Shown: in pieces, positions 8,701 through 17,731 of the stretch | Position numbering within the stretch: the first letter of the stretch is position 1 | Layout of the letters: every line of letters begins with the position of its first letter | Assembly: GCA_900769555.1 (NCBI GenBank) | Contig: CAAGHA010000122.1 | Span: 25,767 to 89,766 of the forward strand | Direction: 5' to 3' | DNA: 64,000 bases | DNA from: Bacteroidales bacterium | GTDB taxonomy: Bacteria; Bacteroidota; Bacteroidia; Bacteroidales; Paludibacteraceae | The notes under the pieces: model-generated | The model's input: only the letters and a program-made list of their open reading frames with translations | The model's database searches: none | What the model was told of the DNA's origin: nothing | Translations under genes and position numbers: made by a program

Positions 8701-10015
8701 CAATGTTGGATCAATGAAATTACGTGTACGTTCATTGATTGAGAGTTTGAAATTCGACTCAAAGGAGAAAACTGAAGTAAAACCTTTCATTAAACCTGCA
8801 AAATTTGAAGTTGGTGATAATGAACGTAGAAAAATTTTGGCTCCATTCTTTACAGAATACCTATCACCACTTTTGCCATCTGCATTTAAATGGGCCGGGT
8901 ATGACATGGAGACGTTACCATTGAGTAATGCAGAATCAAATGATATTGGTTTAAAATATTCAAACAATGAAGTATGTTATCCTGCAACACTGATTGTGGG
9001 AGATATCATAAAAGCGTTACAATCAGGAAAATATGATTTAGACAAAACCGCAGTTGCCATCACACAATTGGGACAATGTCGTGCCACCAACTATCCTCCA
9101 TTAATTCGTAAAGCGATAGTAGATGCAGGATTTGAAAAAGTACCGGTAATCGGTATTGGAGGCGCAGACAATGGAGACCAACCCGGCTTCCGTTTGAATT
9201 TGATAAAAGCAGCACCATTGGTTGTGTATTCTACCCTTTACGGAGATTGGTTATCCATCTTCTATCATGCAATTGCAGTTAGAGAAAAAAACAAAGGAGA
9301 AGCAAGAAAACTTCGCGATTTATATTTAGAAAAAGCCAAACCATTGGTTGAAACCAACAACACAAAGGGGTTGGTAAAACTCATTGGCGAGGCAGCAAGA
9401 GCCTTCAATGCGGTTCCAATATATGAAGACCGCACCTACCCGAAAGCAGGTATTACCGGCGAGATTTTCTTGAAATTTAATCCTTACGCACATAAATTTG
9501 TGCCAGATTGGTTGATGGAACATGGCGTTGAGGTTATTCCATCCACAGTTCACAATTTCTTCTTCCGTGCTTTTGTTAATTACAAATTTAATCGAGAGAA
9601 TTACGTTCGCAGATTTAAGGTTCCACCTGTAGTGATTGATATGGCTTACAATATGATTCGTAAGATGATGAAAAAGATGGAGAGCGAAGTATCTGTCTTC
9701 AAGTTCTATCAACCAGAGCAAGATATCAAAACGATTAGTGAATATGCAAAGGATGTAATCAGTCTTTCCGCTCAATTTGGAGAGGGATGGTTATTACCGG
9801 CAGAGGTGATTGCCTTTATGAAAGACGGATGCAACAATGTTGTCAGCATGCAACCATTTGGCTGTATTGCCAATCACATTGTAGCCAGAGGAATTGAAAA
9901 GAAGATGAAAGATTTATATCCTCAGTTGAATATGCTTTCATTGGACTTTGACGGAGGTGTCAGTGAGGCAAATATAGCCAATCGATTATTGTTGTTTATC
10001 AGTAATATGAAATAA
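5786..10015 (+). CDS. Acyl-CoA dehydratase activase-related fusion protein (two BcrAD/HgdC ATPase domains + DUF2229 + HgdB-like region)
   Basis: A 1409-residue cytoplasmic protein of the 2-hydroxyglutaryl-CoA/benzoyl-CoA system. The first ASKHA ATPase domain (residues 1 to about 260) has GLDIGSTTAK, DIGGEDAK and NCAGGTGAF. A second copy starts near 326 (GIDSGSTTTK, DIGGQDMK, ACSSGCGSF). A cysteine cluster (CKGCENQC and a further C, about 610-640) and a DUF2229 domain (from about 675, IGIPRALNMYEEFPFW) follow. The C-terminal half contains NEVCYPATLIVGDIIKAL and is related to the dehydratase subunit. In HgdC the ACGxGxF-type loop holds a shared 4Fe-4S cluster, and the Cys in both loops here fits that. 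Such giant fusions are widespread in anaerobes, but their substrate is unproven. Stand-alone dehydratase subunits are not adjacent. folA starts 12 bp downstream, suggesting cotranscription. Confidence 0.85.
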   Translation: MFKIGLDIGSTTAKIVVLDETEKLVYSSYRRHLANVQGAISEFLKEVRDTIGQNQFKLAITGSVGLGVAERYGLHFVQEVIAATEYTKKVHPDISTIIDIGGEDAKIVYLRDGQVSDLRMNGNCAGGTGAFIDQMALCLGVEVTDLDDLAKNSTHIYPIASRCGVFSKTDIQNLIARNATKEDIAASIFRAVAVQTASALSHGCEIRPKVLFCGGPLTFISSLRKAIANYFELDLEKDFVILDNANIIPAYGTALTTEEATPMTIDELNEKLSAEPHEPQQKKSNKNTISLPAIFNDEEEYMTWKAEKAKCHIPVVNINQCKGKTFLGIDSGSTTTKIVLINEEGDILYKYYAHNGGNPIQAVRHGLEKLRERCIEEKIDLHITAGCSTGYGEDLIKAAYSLDYGMIETMAHYVAAQKMCPDVSFILDIGGQDMKAIYVDNGALTRMEINEACSSGCGSFIETFAQTLNCEISDFVYQACQSQNPCDLGTRCTVFMNSKVKQVLREGYSVSDIAAGLAYSVVKNCLFKVLKIKNYDELGKSIVLQGGTMRNDSIVKAFENLTGKEVYCNNVPELMGAYGCALYAQRMASQEKIANPLDSFLQSAEFDSKILHCKGCENQCQITKYTFQNGKAYYSGNKCEKVFTNGSGEETPGIDMSAQKYRELFDRAEDPKAKLSNPLFTIGIPRALNMYEEFPFWHTFFTECNIQVELSSTSTYQNYEKGVHSVMSDNICFPAKLVHSHIYELQHKKVDRIFFPRVVYEKTEDHTVDNSFNCPIIIGYPDVVNSAIESEIPIDSPVITFKDDELLKKQLIKYLTPLGISKKAIAKAHDKAVAEYTHFGLHIKKLNEEAFKKAQEANRMVIVLAGRPYHTDPLVQHKVSEMISQMGVDVITEEVARKSNCGEEESFIIKQWSFVNRILNSAQWVARQNRLVHFVETTSFGCGPDAFFTDDVRSILNRHGKSLTLLKIDDINNVGSMKLRVRSLIESLKFDSKEKTEVKPFIKPAKFEVGDNERRKILAPFFTEYLSPLLPSAFKWAGYDMETLPLSNAESNDIGLKYSNNEVCYPATLIVGDIIKALQSGKYDLDKTAVAITQLGQCRATNYPPLIRKAIVDAGFEKVPVIGIGGADNGDQPGFRLNLIKAAPLVVYSTLYGDWLSIFYHAIAVREKNKGEARKLRDLYLEKAKPLVETNNTKGLVKLIGEAARAFNAVPIYEDRTYPKAGITGEIFLKFNPYAHKFVPDWLMEHGVEVIPSTVHNFFFRAFVNYKFNRENYVRRFKVPPVVIDMAYNMIRKMMKKMESEVSVFKFYQPEQDIKTISEYAKDVISLSAQFGEGWLLPAEVIAFMKDGCNNVVSMQPFGCIANHIVARGIEKKMKDLYPQLNMLSLDFDGGVSEANIANRLLLFISNMK

Positions 10016-10027
10016 AATTAGAAGTTT

Positions 10028-10510
10028 ATGGATATTTCAATTATTGTTGCCGTAGCAAATAATCATGTCATAGGGAAAGACAATCATCTTCTTTGGCATC
10101 TATCCGGAGACATGAAACATTTTCGGGCATTAACCACCGGCAATACGGTTATCATGGGTAGGAAAACCTTCGATTCAATAGGGAAAGCACTTCCCAATCG
10201 TCGGAACATTGTTTTATCTCGTTCGTTAGAATCTATCGATGGGTGTGAAGTCTATTCAGACGTAGAAAATCTATTGGCAGACCCATCATTAAAACATGAA
10301 AAGATATTCATAATGGGAGGTGGCGAGATCTACCGAATCTTTTTTCCATTGGTCAAAAAGATTTATCTGACTACCGTCGATGTTGAGATAGATGGCGATA
10401 CAACATTCCCTGAAATCGGAGATGAGTGGATTGAGTATTCAAATGAATCGTTCAAAGCCGATGATAAAAATGACTATGATTTTCGATTTATTAATTATAT
10501 TCGAAAGTAA
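10028..10510 (+). CDS. folA: Dihydrofolate reductase
   Basis: 160 residues, the usual length. It reduces dihydrofolate to tetrahydrofolate with NADPH. Landmarks are the N-terminal strand ISIIVAVANNHVIGKDNHLLW, whose Met20-type loop ends in LLWHLSGDM with the active-site acidic residue, then the NADPH-binding GRKTFDSIGKALPNR and IMGGGEIYRIF. The coding sequence starts 12 bp after the activase fusion gene and is probably read from the same transcript. It ends 65 bp before an ABC-F gene that has its own promoter-like box. Confidence 0.95.
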   Translation: MDISIIVAVANNHVIGKDNHLLWHLSGDMKHFRALTTGNTVIMGRKTFDSIGKALPNRRNIVLSRSLESIDGCEVYSDVENLLADPSLKHEKIFIMGGGEIYRIFFPLVKKIYLTTVDVEIDGDTTFPEIGDEWIEYSNESFKADDKNDYDFRFINYIRK

Positions 10511-10538
10511 TAAACATGGTTTTAAGCATCAAAATTAG

Positions 10539-10546
10539 TATATTTG
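10539..10546 (+). promoter_or_regulatory. Putative -7 box of the ABC-F gene
   Basis: TATATTTG followed by CAAAAAATT, 29 bp before the ATG at 10576, in the short gap after folA. The -33 element is not well defined. Confidence 0.45.
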
Positions 10547-10557
10547 CAAAAAATTAA

Positions 10558-12192
<1,635 letters not shown>

Positions 12193-12201
12193 AAACGACT
12201 A

Positions 12202-12386
12202 TTAGACGTTGTTTAAATTATATTTCGTGCATATTTGAGAGCTGTTTTTGAAGCTTTTTTTAGTTACTCATTTGAAGTTAACAGTGGATTGTTATCAAAA
12301 AAATGAATAAAATAGGTCAAGAACAATCTCAAAGATGCTGAGACTTAGGATTAAAATCTGTACGTAAAAATTTTAAACAACTTCTT
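12202..12386. repeat. Family B repeat, best-defined copy
   Basis: Terminal inverted repeats TTAGACGTTGTTTAAAT (left) and TTTTAAACAACTTC (right) share the core GTTGTTTAAA/TTTAAACAAC at 12208-12217 and 12372-12381. The interior (TATTTCGTGCATATTTGAGA, GTTAACAGTGGATTGTTATC) is shared with the copies at 597, 1613 and 63290. It occupies nearly all the gap between the ABC-F and GldB-like genes. Confidence 0.7.
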
Positions 12387-12445
12387 GTATTAGGATAAAT
12401 TTTGTAGAAATCTAGTTTGATAAGAAAATTTTTAAAATTGAATTT

Positions 12446-13543
12446 ATGCAAAATAGGTTTAATTGGATAGAACTAATTATTGCTGTTCTGCTTTTTACAG
12501 CTTGCGGAAAGAGGGAAAATCGGTTTCATAATGTTGTGGTTGACTCACTCTCTTCTGTGAAGATTGAACGGTTTGATCATGCTGTTTTTGGATTGGATGA
12601 ATGTATCAGCAAGCCGGCTGTGGCGGGTAATTATGACTTGCTAACCGTAGATATTCCTGATGGAGATTCTCTTTGTCTGAAAGAGAAGATTGAAAATCTT
12701 GAAGAGCGTTATGGCGAAAGTTATGATTTATACCTTCATCAATTAGGCATAAATTCAGGGGCAATAAGAGAAAATCCGACAACTGTTTTTTACCTATTTT
12801 TAACGCATCCTGCCTATCGTGAATTGTACGAAAGTTGTCAGGAGAAATACAAAGATATGAGTGATATTGAGGAGCAGTTCTCTGATGCATTCAGCCGTGC
12901 TTCTCTTCTTTTAAAAGATTTCAAAACACCGCAGGTATATGCATTCTTTTCGGGATTTGCAGAATACATTGCAGCCGACAATGATAAACTCTACATTTCA
13001 TTGGAGTATTTCTTAGGATCTGATTTTAAAAATTACCAGTATGTTCCCGGTATTTATAACTATATGATACCGAATCTTAGGAAAGAAAAAATGGTTCCAG
13101 ATGCTGTCTATGCATGGGTTTCCAGTGAATATCCGATACAACAGGAGACTCCGACTCTGTTAGACCAAATGCTCTATTGCGGAAAAATGATGTACGTTAT
13201 GGAATCTATCTTCCCGAATGTTGATGAAAAGGTTTTAATGGGTTATAACGAAGAAGAGTGGGAATGGTGCGAGATGAATGAAAAGAATATGTGGAGGTAT
13301 ATGCAAGAATACAATCAATTATTCTCTACTAATTCTAAGATGATTTCAGATTATGTTAATCCTGCAAATTGCACAAAATATTTTTCTGATGAAACGCATC
13401 AAGCTCCAAGTAGAACCGGTGTTTGGATTGGATGGCAAATTATTAGAAGTTTAATGGATGAAAAGACTGAAATTACTCTAAGCGACCTAATTAATGTTGA
13501 AGATTCTCAACATCTATTAGAGCAATCAAGATACAATCCTTAA
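12446..13543 (+). CDS. GldB-like lipoprotein
   Basis: 365 residues. The N-terminal hydrophobic stretch ends in the lipobox LFTAC (Cys about 20), so it is predicted to be lipidated and periplasm- or outer-membrane-anchored. The body matches the gliding motility lipoprotein GldB family: KIERFDHAVFGLD near the start, VYAFFSGFAEYI, the YISLEYFLGSDFKNYQYVPG segment, a C-terminal LLDQMLYCGKMMYVME and WCEMNEKNMWRYMQ, and SRTGVWIGWQIIRSLM. GldB is needed for gliding in Flavobacterium, but homologues occur in many non-gliding Bacteroidales where the role is unknown. No other gld genes are in the window, so gliding should not be inferred. Confidence 0.85.
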   Translation: MQNRFNWIELIIAVLLFTACGKRENRFHNVVVDSLSSVKIERFDHAVFGLDECISKPAVAGNYDLLTVDIPDGDSLCLKEKIENLEERYGESYDLYLHQLGINSGAIRENPTTVFYLFLTHPAYRELYESCQEKYKDMSDIEEQFSDAFSRASLLLKDFKTPQVYAFFSGFAEYIAADNDKLYISLEYFLGSDFKNYQYVPGIYNYMIPNLRKEKMVPDAVYAWVSSEYPIQQETPTLLDQMLYCGKMMYVMESIFPNVDEKVLMGYNEEEWEWCEMNEKNMWRYMQEYNQLFSTNSKMISDYVNPANCTKYFSDETHQAPSRTGVWIGWQIIRSLMDEKTEITLSDLINVEDSQHLLEQSRYNP

Positions 13544-13713
13544 TAGAGTTAGGAATAAGGAATTGGTGTTTCTTTGAACTCACTCCTATTTTGAATATAA
13601 ATTGTTTGAGGTCTTAGCTTGAGTTCTATTAAATTTAAGGTAAAAAGGGTATGATGGTTTTGACTTATTCAAATGGTGCGCAATAGAATGTGGATTTTTT
13701 TCATCCCCAACAC

Positions 13714-14676
13714 CTAATATTCATTATTCTTCAAACAAATACGGATAGTAGGATTTCTGAAATAAGCATTCCTCTTTCGTATTTTTTTTATTTCTGTGCG
13801 TTCAATTGAGGTAAATTGGATCGCAATTAAATCATCATGCTCCAATCGGTTACACTGAGAAAAGAAGCGTTGCCAATCACCATCCGGTGTATATGAAAAT
13901 TCGGGAAAATCCCAGCCAAACTCACCCTCAGATGGCACAATGATAGAAAATTCTCCTTCCGGAATAGAATCGCCACAAAGATTTTCTACTTCAAACGGAT
14001 TGTATAGAAAGTTATGAGTCGGATAGGTCAACCACTCTTTCTCAGAGATATCACCCACTAAAAATCCACAACATCTAAGGATAACCCTTCGAGCCTTTGC
14101 AGAAATAGTAACCGAATAGTACCCCAAAGAATCTGTTGTAAACGATAAGTCATTCGAATAATCAGGGTGTCTCTCTCTCTTTTGATATTGAGGGTGCAAA
14201 AAAATAGGCATAGCACGATGAGGAGTTCCATCCACATCCATAATCCTACCACGTAATCCTATCCACTCTAACAGAGGGATATTCTTATGCACTTCTACCC
14301 CCCCCTCCATAGGAGTAGATATATCAAAGGTATCCCCATCAGCCAACAACTGAATATTTTTATTCATTGGCAAAAGGAATCTTAAAGAATCGAATTTATT
14401 TGCAGAAAATAGAATAGAATCACCATTTAGAAGCAAACAAAAGGTATCAGAAGGATTTACCATCACCCTATTAATATCAAAAAATGTTAATGAAAGAAGA
14501 AAAGAGTCTTTGCTGATAGCATTAAAAGATGAATCATTAAATAACGAATCTTGCGGTTGATTCATCAATAACAAAAGAGAATCCACCTCCTCATGACCTC
14601 CCACTTCAGTTGTATCACTTGAGCTACAAGCAACAACCGAAAAGAGTAAAACGATATACAAAAGCCAATTCTTCAT
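13714..14676 (-). CDS. Putative lipoprotein with carboxypeptidase-regulatory-like domain
   Basis: 321 residues. The N-terminus MKNWLLYIVLLFSVVAC is a lipoprotein signal with lipobox VVAC. The middle (about 140-220; GLRGRIMDVDGTPHRAMPIFL, then TTDSLGYYSVTIS) has the pattern of a CarboxypepD_reg-like beta-sandwich, a common add-on in Bacteroidales surface lipoproteins. The rest is not recognised. The start at the ATG 14676 is chosen over an upstream GTG because the intervening DNA forms the terminator of the preceding MORN gene. Two cysteines (ILRCCGF) are adjacent in the domain. Function unknown. Confidence 0.7.
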   Translation of the reverse strand: MKNWLLYIVLLFSVVACSSSDTTEVGGHEEVDSLLLLMNQPQDSLFNDSSFNAISKDSFLLSLTFFDINRVMVNPSDTFCLLLNGDSILFSANKFDSLRFLLPMNKNIQLLADGDTFDISTPMEGGVEVHKNIPLLEWIGLRGRIMDVDGTPHRAMPIFLHPQYQKRERHPDYSNDLSFTTDSLGYYSVTISAKARRVILRCCGFLVGDISEKEWLTYPTHNFLYNPFEVENLCGDSIPEGEFSIIVPSEGEFGWDFPEFSYTPDGDWQRFFSQCNRLEHDDLIAIQFTSIERTEIKKIRKRNAYFRNPTIRICLKNNEY

Positions 14677-14686
14677 TCTAAATTTC

Positions 14687-14725
14687 AAAAAAAAGGCTGT
14701 GTCTGAATATTGGTTTGACACAGCC
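14687..14725 (-). terminator. Rho-independent terminator of the MORN gene
   Basis: A 9-bp perfect stem, GGCTGTGTC (14695-14703) with GACACAGCC (14717-14725), followed on the minus strand by eight T (14694-14687). It lies 48 bp beyond the MORN gene stop. Confidence 0.85.
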
Positions 14726-14772
14726 CTCTATAAGTAAAGGCAACTTTATAAACTTGCCAAAAACAAAATCTA

Positions 14773-15246
14773 TTATTTTCTTTTCTTATTTTGACGTTCG
14801 ATACTGATTTCCTCAATCATCTCACTATTCTCAAAAATACCGGTTTGCTTTGTACCACTTGCAAAAGTATAAACGCCCTTACCATTTCTCTTTCCGGCTT
14901 TAAATTCGCCTTCAAAAACATCACCATTAGAGAAACGATATACGCCCTTACCTTCAGGCAAACCATTTACAAAATCACCTTCATAAACATCACCGGAAGC
15001 GTATGTAAATTTACCTTTTCCCTCACGAATACCGGCTTTGTAATCACCTTCATAGGTAGAACCGCTTTTAAACGTATAAGATCCCTTACCATCAAATTTT
15101 CCATCTACAAAATTTCCTTTGTAAACCTCACCATCTTCAAAAGTAAAAGTACCAAAACCATTTCTGCACTTTCCTTTACATTGCGCATTTGCTCCGATAC
15201 AAACAAACGACAACAAAGCTACTAAAGCAAAAAATCTCAATTTCAT
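14773..15246 (-). CDS. Secreted MORN-repeat protein
   Basis: 157 residues. A signal peptide (MKLRFFALVALLSFVCIGANAQ) is followed by one partial and four full MORN repeats with a 23-residue period: YKGNFVDGKFDGKGSYTF, YEGDYKAGIREGKGKFTY, YEGDFVNGLPEGKGVYRF and FEGEFKAGKRNGKGVYTF. MORN arrays form beta-hairpin ribbons that mediate protein or lipid contacts. In Bacteroidota exported MORN proteins are common but their partners are not known. Two cysteines at the mature N-terminus (CKGKC) could be a disulfide. The gene has its own strong terminator, so it is monocistronic. Confidence 0.88.
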   Translation of the reverse strand: MKLRFFALVALLSFVCIGANAQCKGKCRNGFGTFTFEDGEVYKGNFVDGKFDGKGSYTFKSGSTYEGDYKAGIREGKGKFTYASGDVYEGDFVNGLPEGKGVYRFSNGDVFEGEFKAGKRNGKGVYTFASGTKQTGIFENSEMIEEISIERQNKKRK

Positions 15247-15282
15247 AATTCCTTATTTTTTTCTAATTTTTTCTTTTTTAAA

Positions 15283-15290
15283 CAAAAATA
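15283..15290 (-). promoter_or_regulatory. Putative -7 box of the MORN gene
   Basis: TATTTTTG on the minus strand, 37 bp before the ATG at 15246. No clear -33 partner. Confidence 0.3.
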
Positions 15291-15299
15291 TATCAAACT

Positions 15300-15618
15300 C
15301 TCACATTAGACTTTTTTAATATTTTCTTCTCGTAACACTCCAACAGAACTCAAATAATCCGTCTTCATAACATACCCTCTAACTTAAAAATATTTGCAAA
15401 AATCCTATCAAAGTTCAAATCAAATAAACTTATTATTTAAGTTTTTACCTATACTCACTCGCAAATATAATAATATATTTATAGAAAACTTTAGTTTTTA
15501 TCTATTTTTTTTATTTATAGTTTAAATTTTATCTTTAATCCATCACAATAACAATCCAACCCAAAGAGAATAAAATAGAGAAGAAATAATCTCAATTCAC
15601 TTTCATAATTTATTCAAC
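15300..15618. other. Intergenic stretch without recognised feature
   Basis: Very AT-rich DNA between the MORN gene promoter and the end of the acyltransferase gene at 15619. No gene, hairpin terminator or repeat copy could be supported. Confidence 0.4.
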
Positions 15619-16641
15619 TTATAACAACATCCTTCCTACTTTAAAATTTCTGAATAAAATGGTTAACATGATTGAACATACAAGAGCAACAAACAAGCCT
15701 ATCCAAGGATACCAAACACCCCCAACAATATTTGGCATTGACGTATTGTAATATAACCATCTTAATATAAATTGGTGAAATACATATACTCCATATCCTA
15801 AGGTTCCAATATATATTATCTTCTCATGCAAAACATGATTTTTCATATAAAAAGAAGCGGTCAAAAACAATGTTAATATTCCGACAAAGGCTAACAATGC
15901 TTTTGTTATATTATTAACTCCTAACACACAAGCTTTAAATAAAATTCCATGAGATGAGATTAAACTCAAACTGTACTCTTTAAATAAATTTACACCTACC
16001 AACAAAATAACAAATAATAAAAAAGATAATGATATCGTTCTTAAATTAGCATTTGCAGCCAAAATATTTGAATATTTCCATGCATATCCACCCAAATAAA
16101 AAAAGAGAAGATAATACATTGTTCTATTTAACTGCATTGGTAAAGGTATAAATGAAACTGCACTTACAATAAATAACGAAAGTATGACAAATTTTTCATT
16201 CCATTTTTTTTTATAGAGAAAGAATGCGAAAAGAAAACACCAAAAGAGACAAGGTAAATACCATAAGTGCCCTATTCCTTTCAAAATTACAACAGGAGAA
16301 GTAGTTCTGAACATTAACCAATAAACCAAGCCAAATATCCAACAAGGAATTATCAATCTAATAAATTTTGATTTTGCTAATTCTTTTAATGAAACAAACT
16401 TATTTTTTTTTATAACTTGCATAGCAAAAACATATCCTGATACAAAAACAAAAGCCTCTAACCTAAAAGCCCTTGCAAATAATGCAATCCACTTATACAC
16501 TTCCACATAAAATTCTTGATTAATATCAATTGGCTGTATCCATGAACCACAAAAAGGAGCAAAAGCATGGTACATAACCAATAAAACTAATAAGACGGGT
16601 CTCATGAAAGAAATCTCGTATAACCAATTCTCTTTTTTCAT
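15619..16641 (-). CDS. Acyltransferase 3 family membrane protein
   Basis: 340 residues with about ten hydrophobic helices. The N-terminal ISFMRPVLLVLLVMYHAFAPF carries the R...H arrangement of acyltransferase family 3 (catalytic His in MYHAF). AFRLEAFVFVSGYVFAMQV is the conserved second-helix motif. These inner-membrane enzymes transfer acetyl or other acyl groups to sugars of surface polysaccharides. It is the last gene of the minus-strand unit after manA, 13 bp away, so a role in decorating the polysaccharide of the adjacent locus is likely. Substrate unknown. Confidence 0.8.
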   Translation of the reverse strand: MKKENWLYEISFMRPVLLVLLVMYHAFAPFCGSWIQPIDINQEFYVEVYKWIALFARAFRLEAFVFVSGYVFAMQVIKKNKFVSLKELAKSKFIRLIIPCWIFGLVYWLMFRTTSPVVILKGIGHLWYLPCLFWCFLFAFFLYKKKWNEKFVILSLFIVSAVSFIPLPMQLNRTMYYLLFFYLGGYAWKYSNILAANANLRTISLSFLLFVILLVGVNLFKEYSLSLISSHGILFKACVLGVNNITKALLAFVGILTLFLTASFYMKNHVLHEKIIYIGTLGYGVYVFHQFILRWLYYNTSMPNIVGGVWYPWIGLFVALVCSIMLTILFRNFKVGRMLL

Positions 16642-16654
16642 ACACTAAAAATTA

Positions 16655-17728
16655 TTAATCTGCAAGATTCATACACGACTCTCTATTAAAGTTTTTATTA
16701 TCGATATAAACTTCCAACAATTTAGTTTCTCTAGTTTGATTGGATGGAACCACGTCAAAATCAGCTACAGAGGCAGGAATTAAACAACTATTTCCTTTCT
16801 TCAAAAAAATGCGTTCTACCGGTGATTTCACCCCATATCCATACCCTGAGGTAGAACGAACTGCAATCTCACAATCCCCTTCTAAACACATATAGATGAT
16901 AAAGGAATCATACTTATATAGTTTGCGATGAAATGCTCTATTGACCTCCAACAATTTAACGGTAAAAAACTGCGTAGAAGAGATACAGACCGGTTTATTT
17001 AACTTTCGAGCATATTCTGTTTTATAACTATCCAAAACTTGAAAATCAATTGCATCTTTCGCCAATTCAGTATGCAATTCGCGAGGTTTCCCATTCAATC
17101 CCGGACGGTCATAATCATAAATTCTATACGTCAAATCAGAACTTTGTTGTACCTCTGCGACCAACGTTCCTCCACAAATGGCATGAACTCGTCCTGCCGG
17201 AATGTAAAAAACATCTCCTTTAGAAATCCGATATTGTTTCAAGACCGAACAGATTGATTTGTCCTCCACTCTTTTTTCATACTCATATTTGGATATCTGA
17301 CTTTCAAACCCACAATACAATTTTGCATTTTCAACTGCATCCATCACATACCACAACTCCGTCTTACCGAATGAGTTATGCCTCTCTTTCGCTAAGGCAT
17401 CATTCGGATGAACTTGTATAGATAAATCTTGAGCCGCATCTATAAATTTCACCAAAAGAGGAAATTGATTTCCATAAAGTGATGTTACTACCTTACCCAT
17501 CAACAAATCACCATATTCATCCACCAGCTCGCAAAGCGTCTTTCCCTTCAAGGGACCATTGCTTACCACAGAACACTTTCCCTCTACTGCACTAACCTCC
17601 CAACTCTCACCTATTTTATCATTCTCGACAATGGGCATACCCTTGAATTCTCGCAGACGACTCCCGGCACCCCACACTCGCTCTTGCAAGTTCTCTTCAA
17701 ACAACAACGGATACAACACTTCTCTCAT
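16655..17728 (-). CDS. manA: Mannose-6-phosphate isomerase, type I
   Basis: 357 residues. It interconverts fructose 6-phosphate and mannose 6-phosphate, feeding GDP-mannose and derived sugars. The zinc ligands of type I PMI are present: Q and H in SIQVHPND (about 105), E in KTELWYV, and H in PAGRVHAICGG. YRIYDYDRPG is the usual family signature. It lies 3 bp after the WbpM-like gene and before the acyltransferase, in one transcription unit, so here it probably serves polysaccharide synthesis more than mannose use. No GDP-mannose pyrophosphorylase is in the window. Confidence 0.93.
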   Translation of the reverse strand: MREVLYPLLFEENLQERVWGAGSRLREFKGMPIVENDKIGESWEVSAVEGKCSVVSNGPLKGKTLCELVDEYGDLLMGKVVTSLYGNQFPLLVKFIDAAQDLSIQVHPNDALAKERHNSFGKTELWYVMDAVENAKLYCGFESQISKYEYEKRVEDKSICSVLKQYRISKGDVFYIPAGRVHAICGGTLVAEVQQSSDLTYRIYDYDRPGLNGKPRELHTELAKDAIDFQVLDSYKTEYARKLNKPVCISSTQFFTVKLLEVNRAFHRKLYKYDSFIIYMCLEGDCEIAVRSTSGYGYGVKSPVERIFLKKGNSCLIPASVADFDVVPSNQTRETKLLEVYIDNKNFNRESCMNLAD

Positions 17729-17731
17729 CTC

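Noticed and set aside
8437..8967. Minus-strand open frame of 176 codons
   Set aside because: Antisense shadow of the same activase gene, with no recognisable domain.
9326..9775. Minus-strand open frame of 149 codons
   Set aside because: It lies fully inside the well-conserved activase fusion gene on the other strand and resembles no protein family.
12446..13543. Evidence for gliding motility from the GldB-like gene
   Set aside because: GldB homologues occur in many non-gliding Bacteroidales and no other gld or spr genes are in the window.
14791..15225. 144-codon open frame on the plus strand
   Set aside because: It is antisense to the MORN-repeat gene and its openness follows from the repeated codons of that gene.
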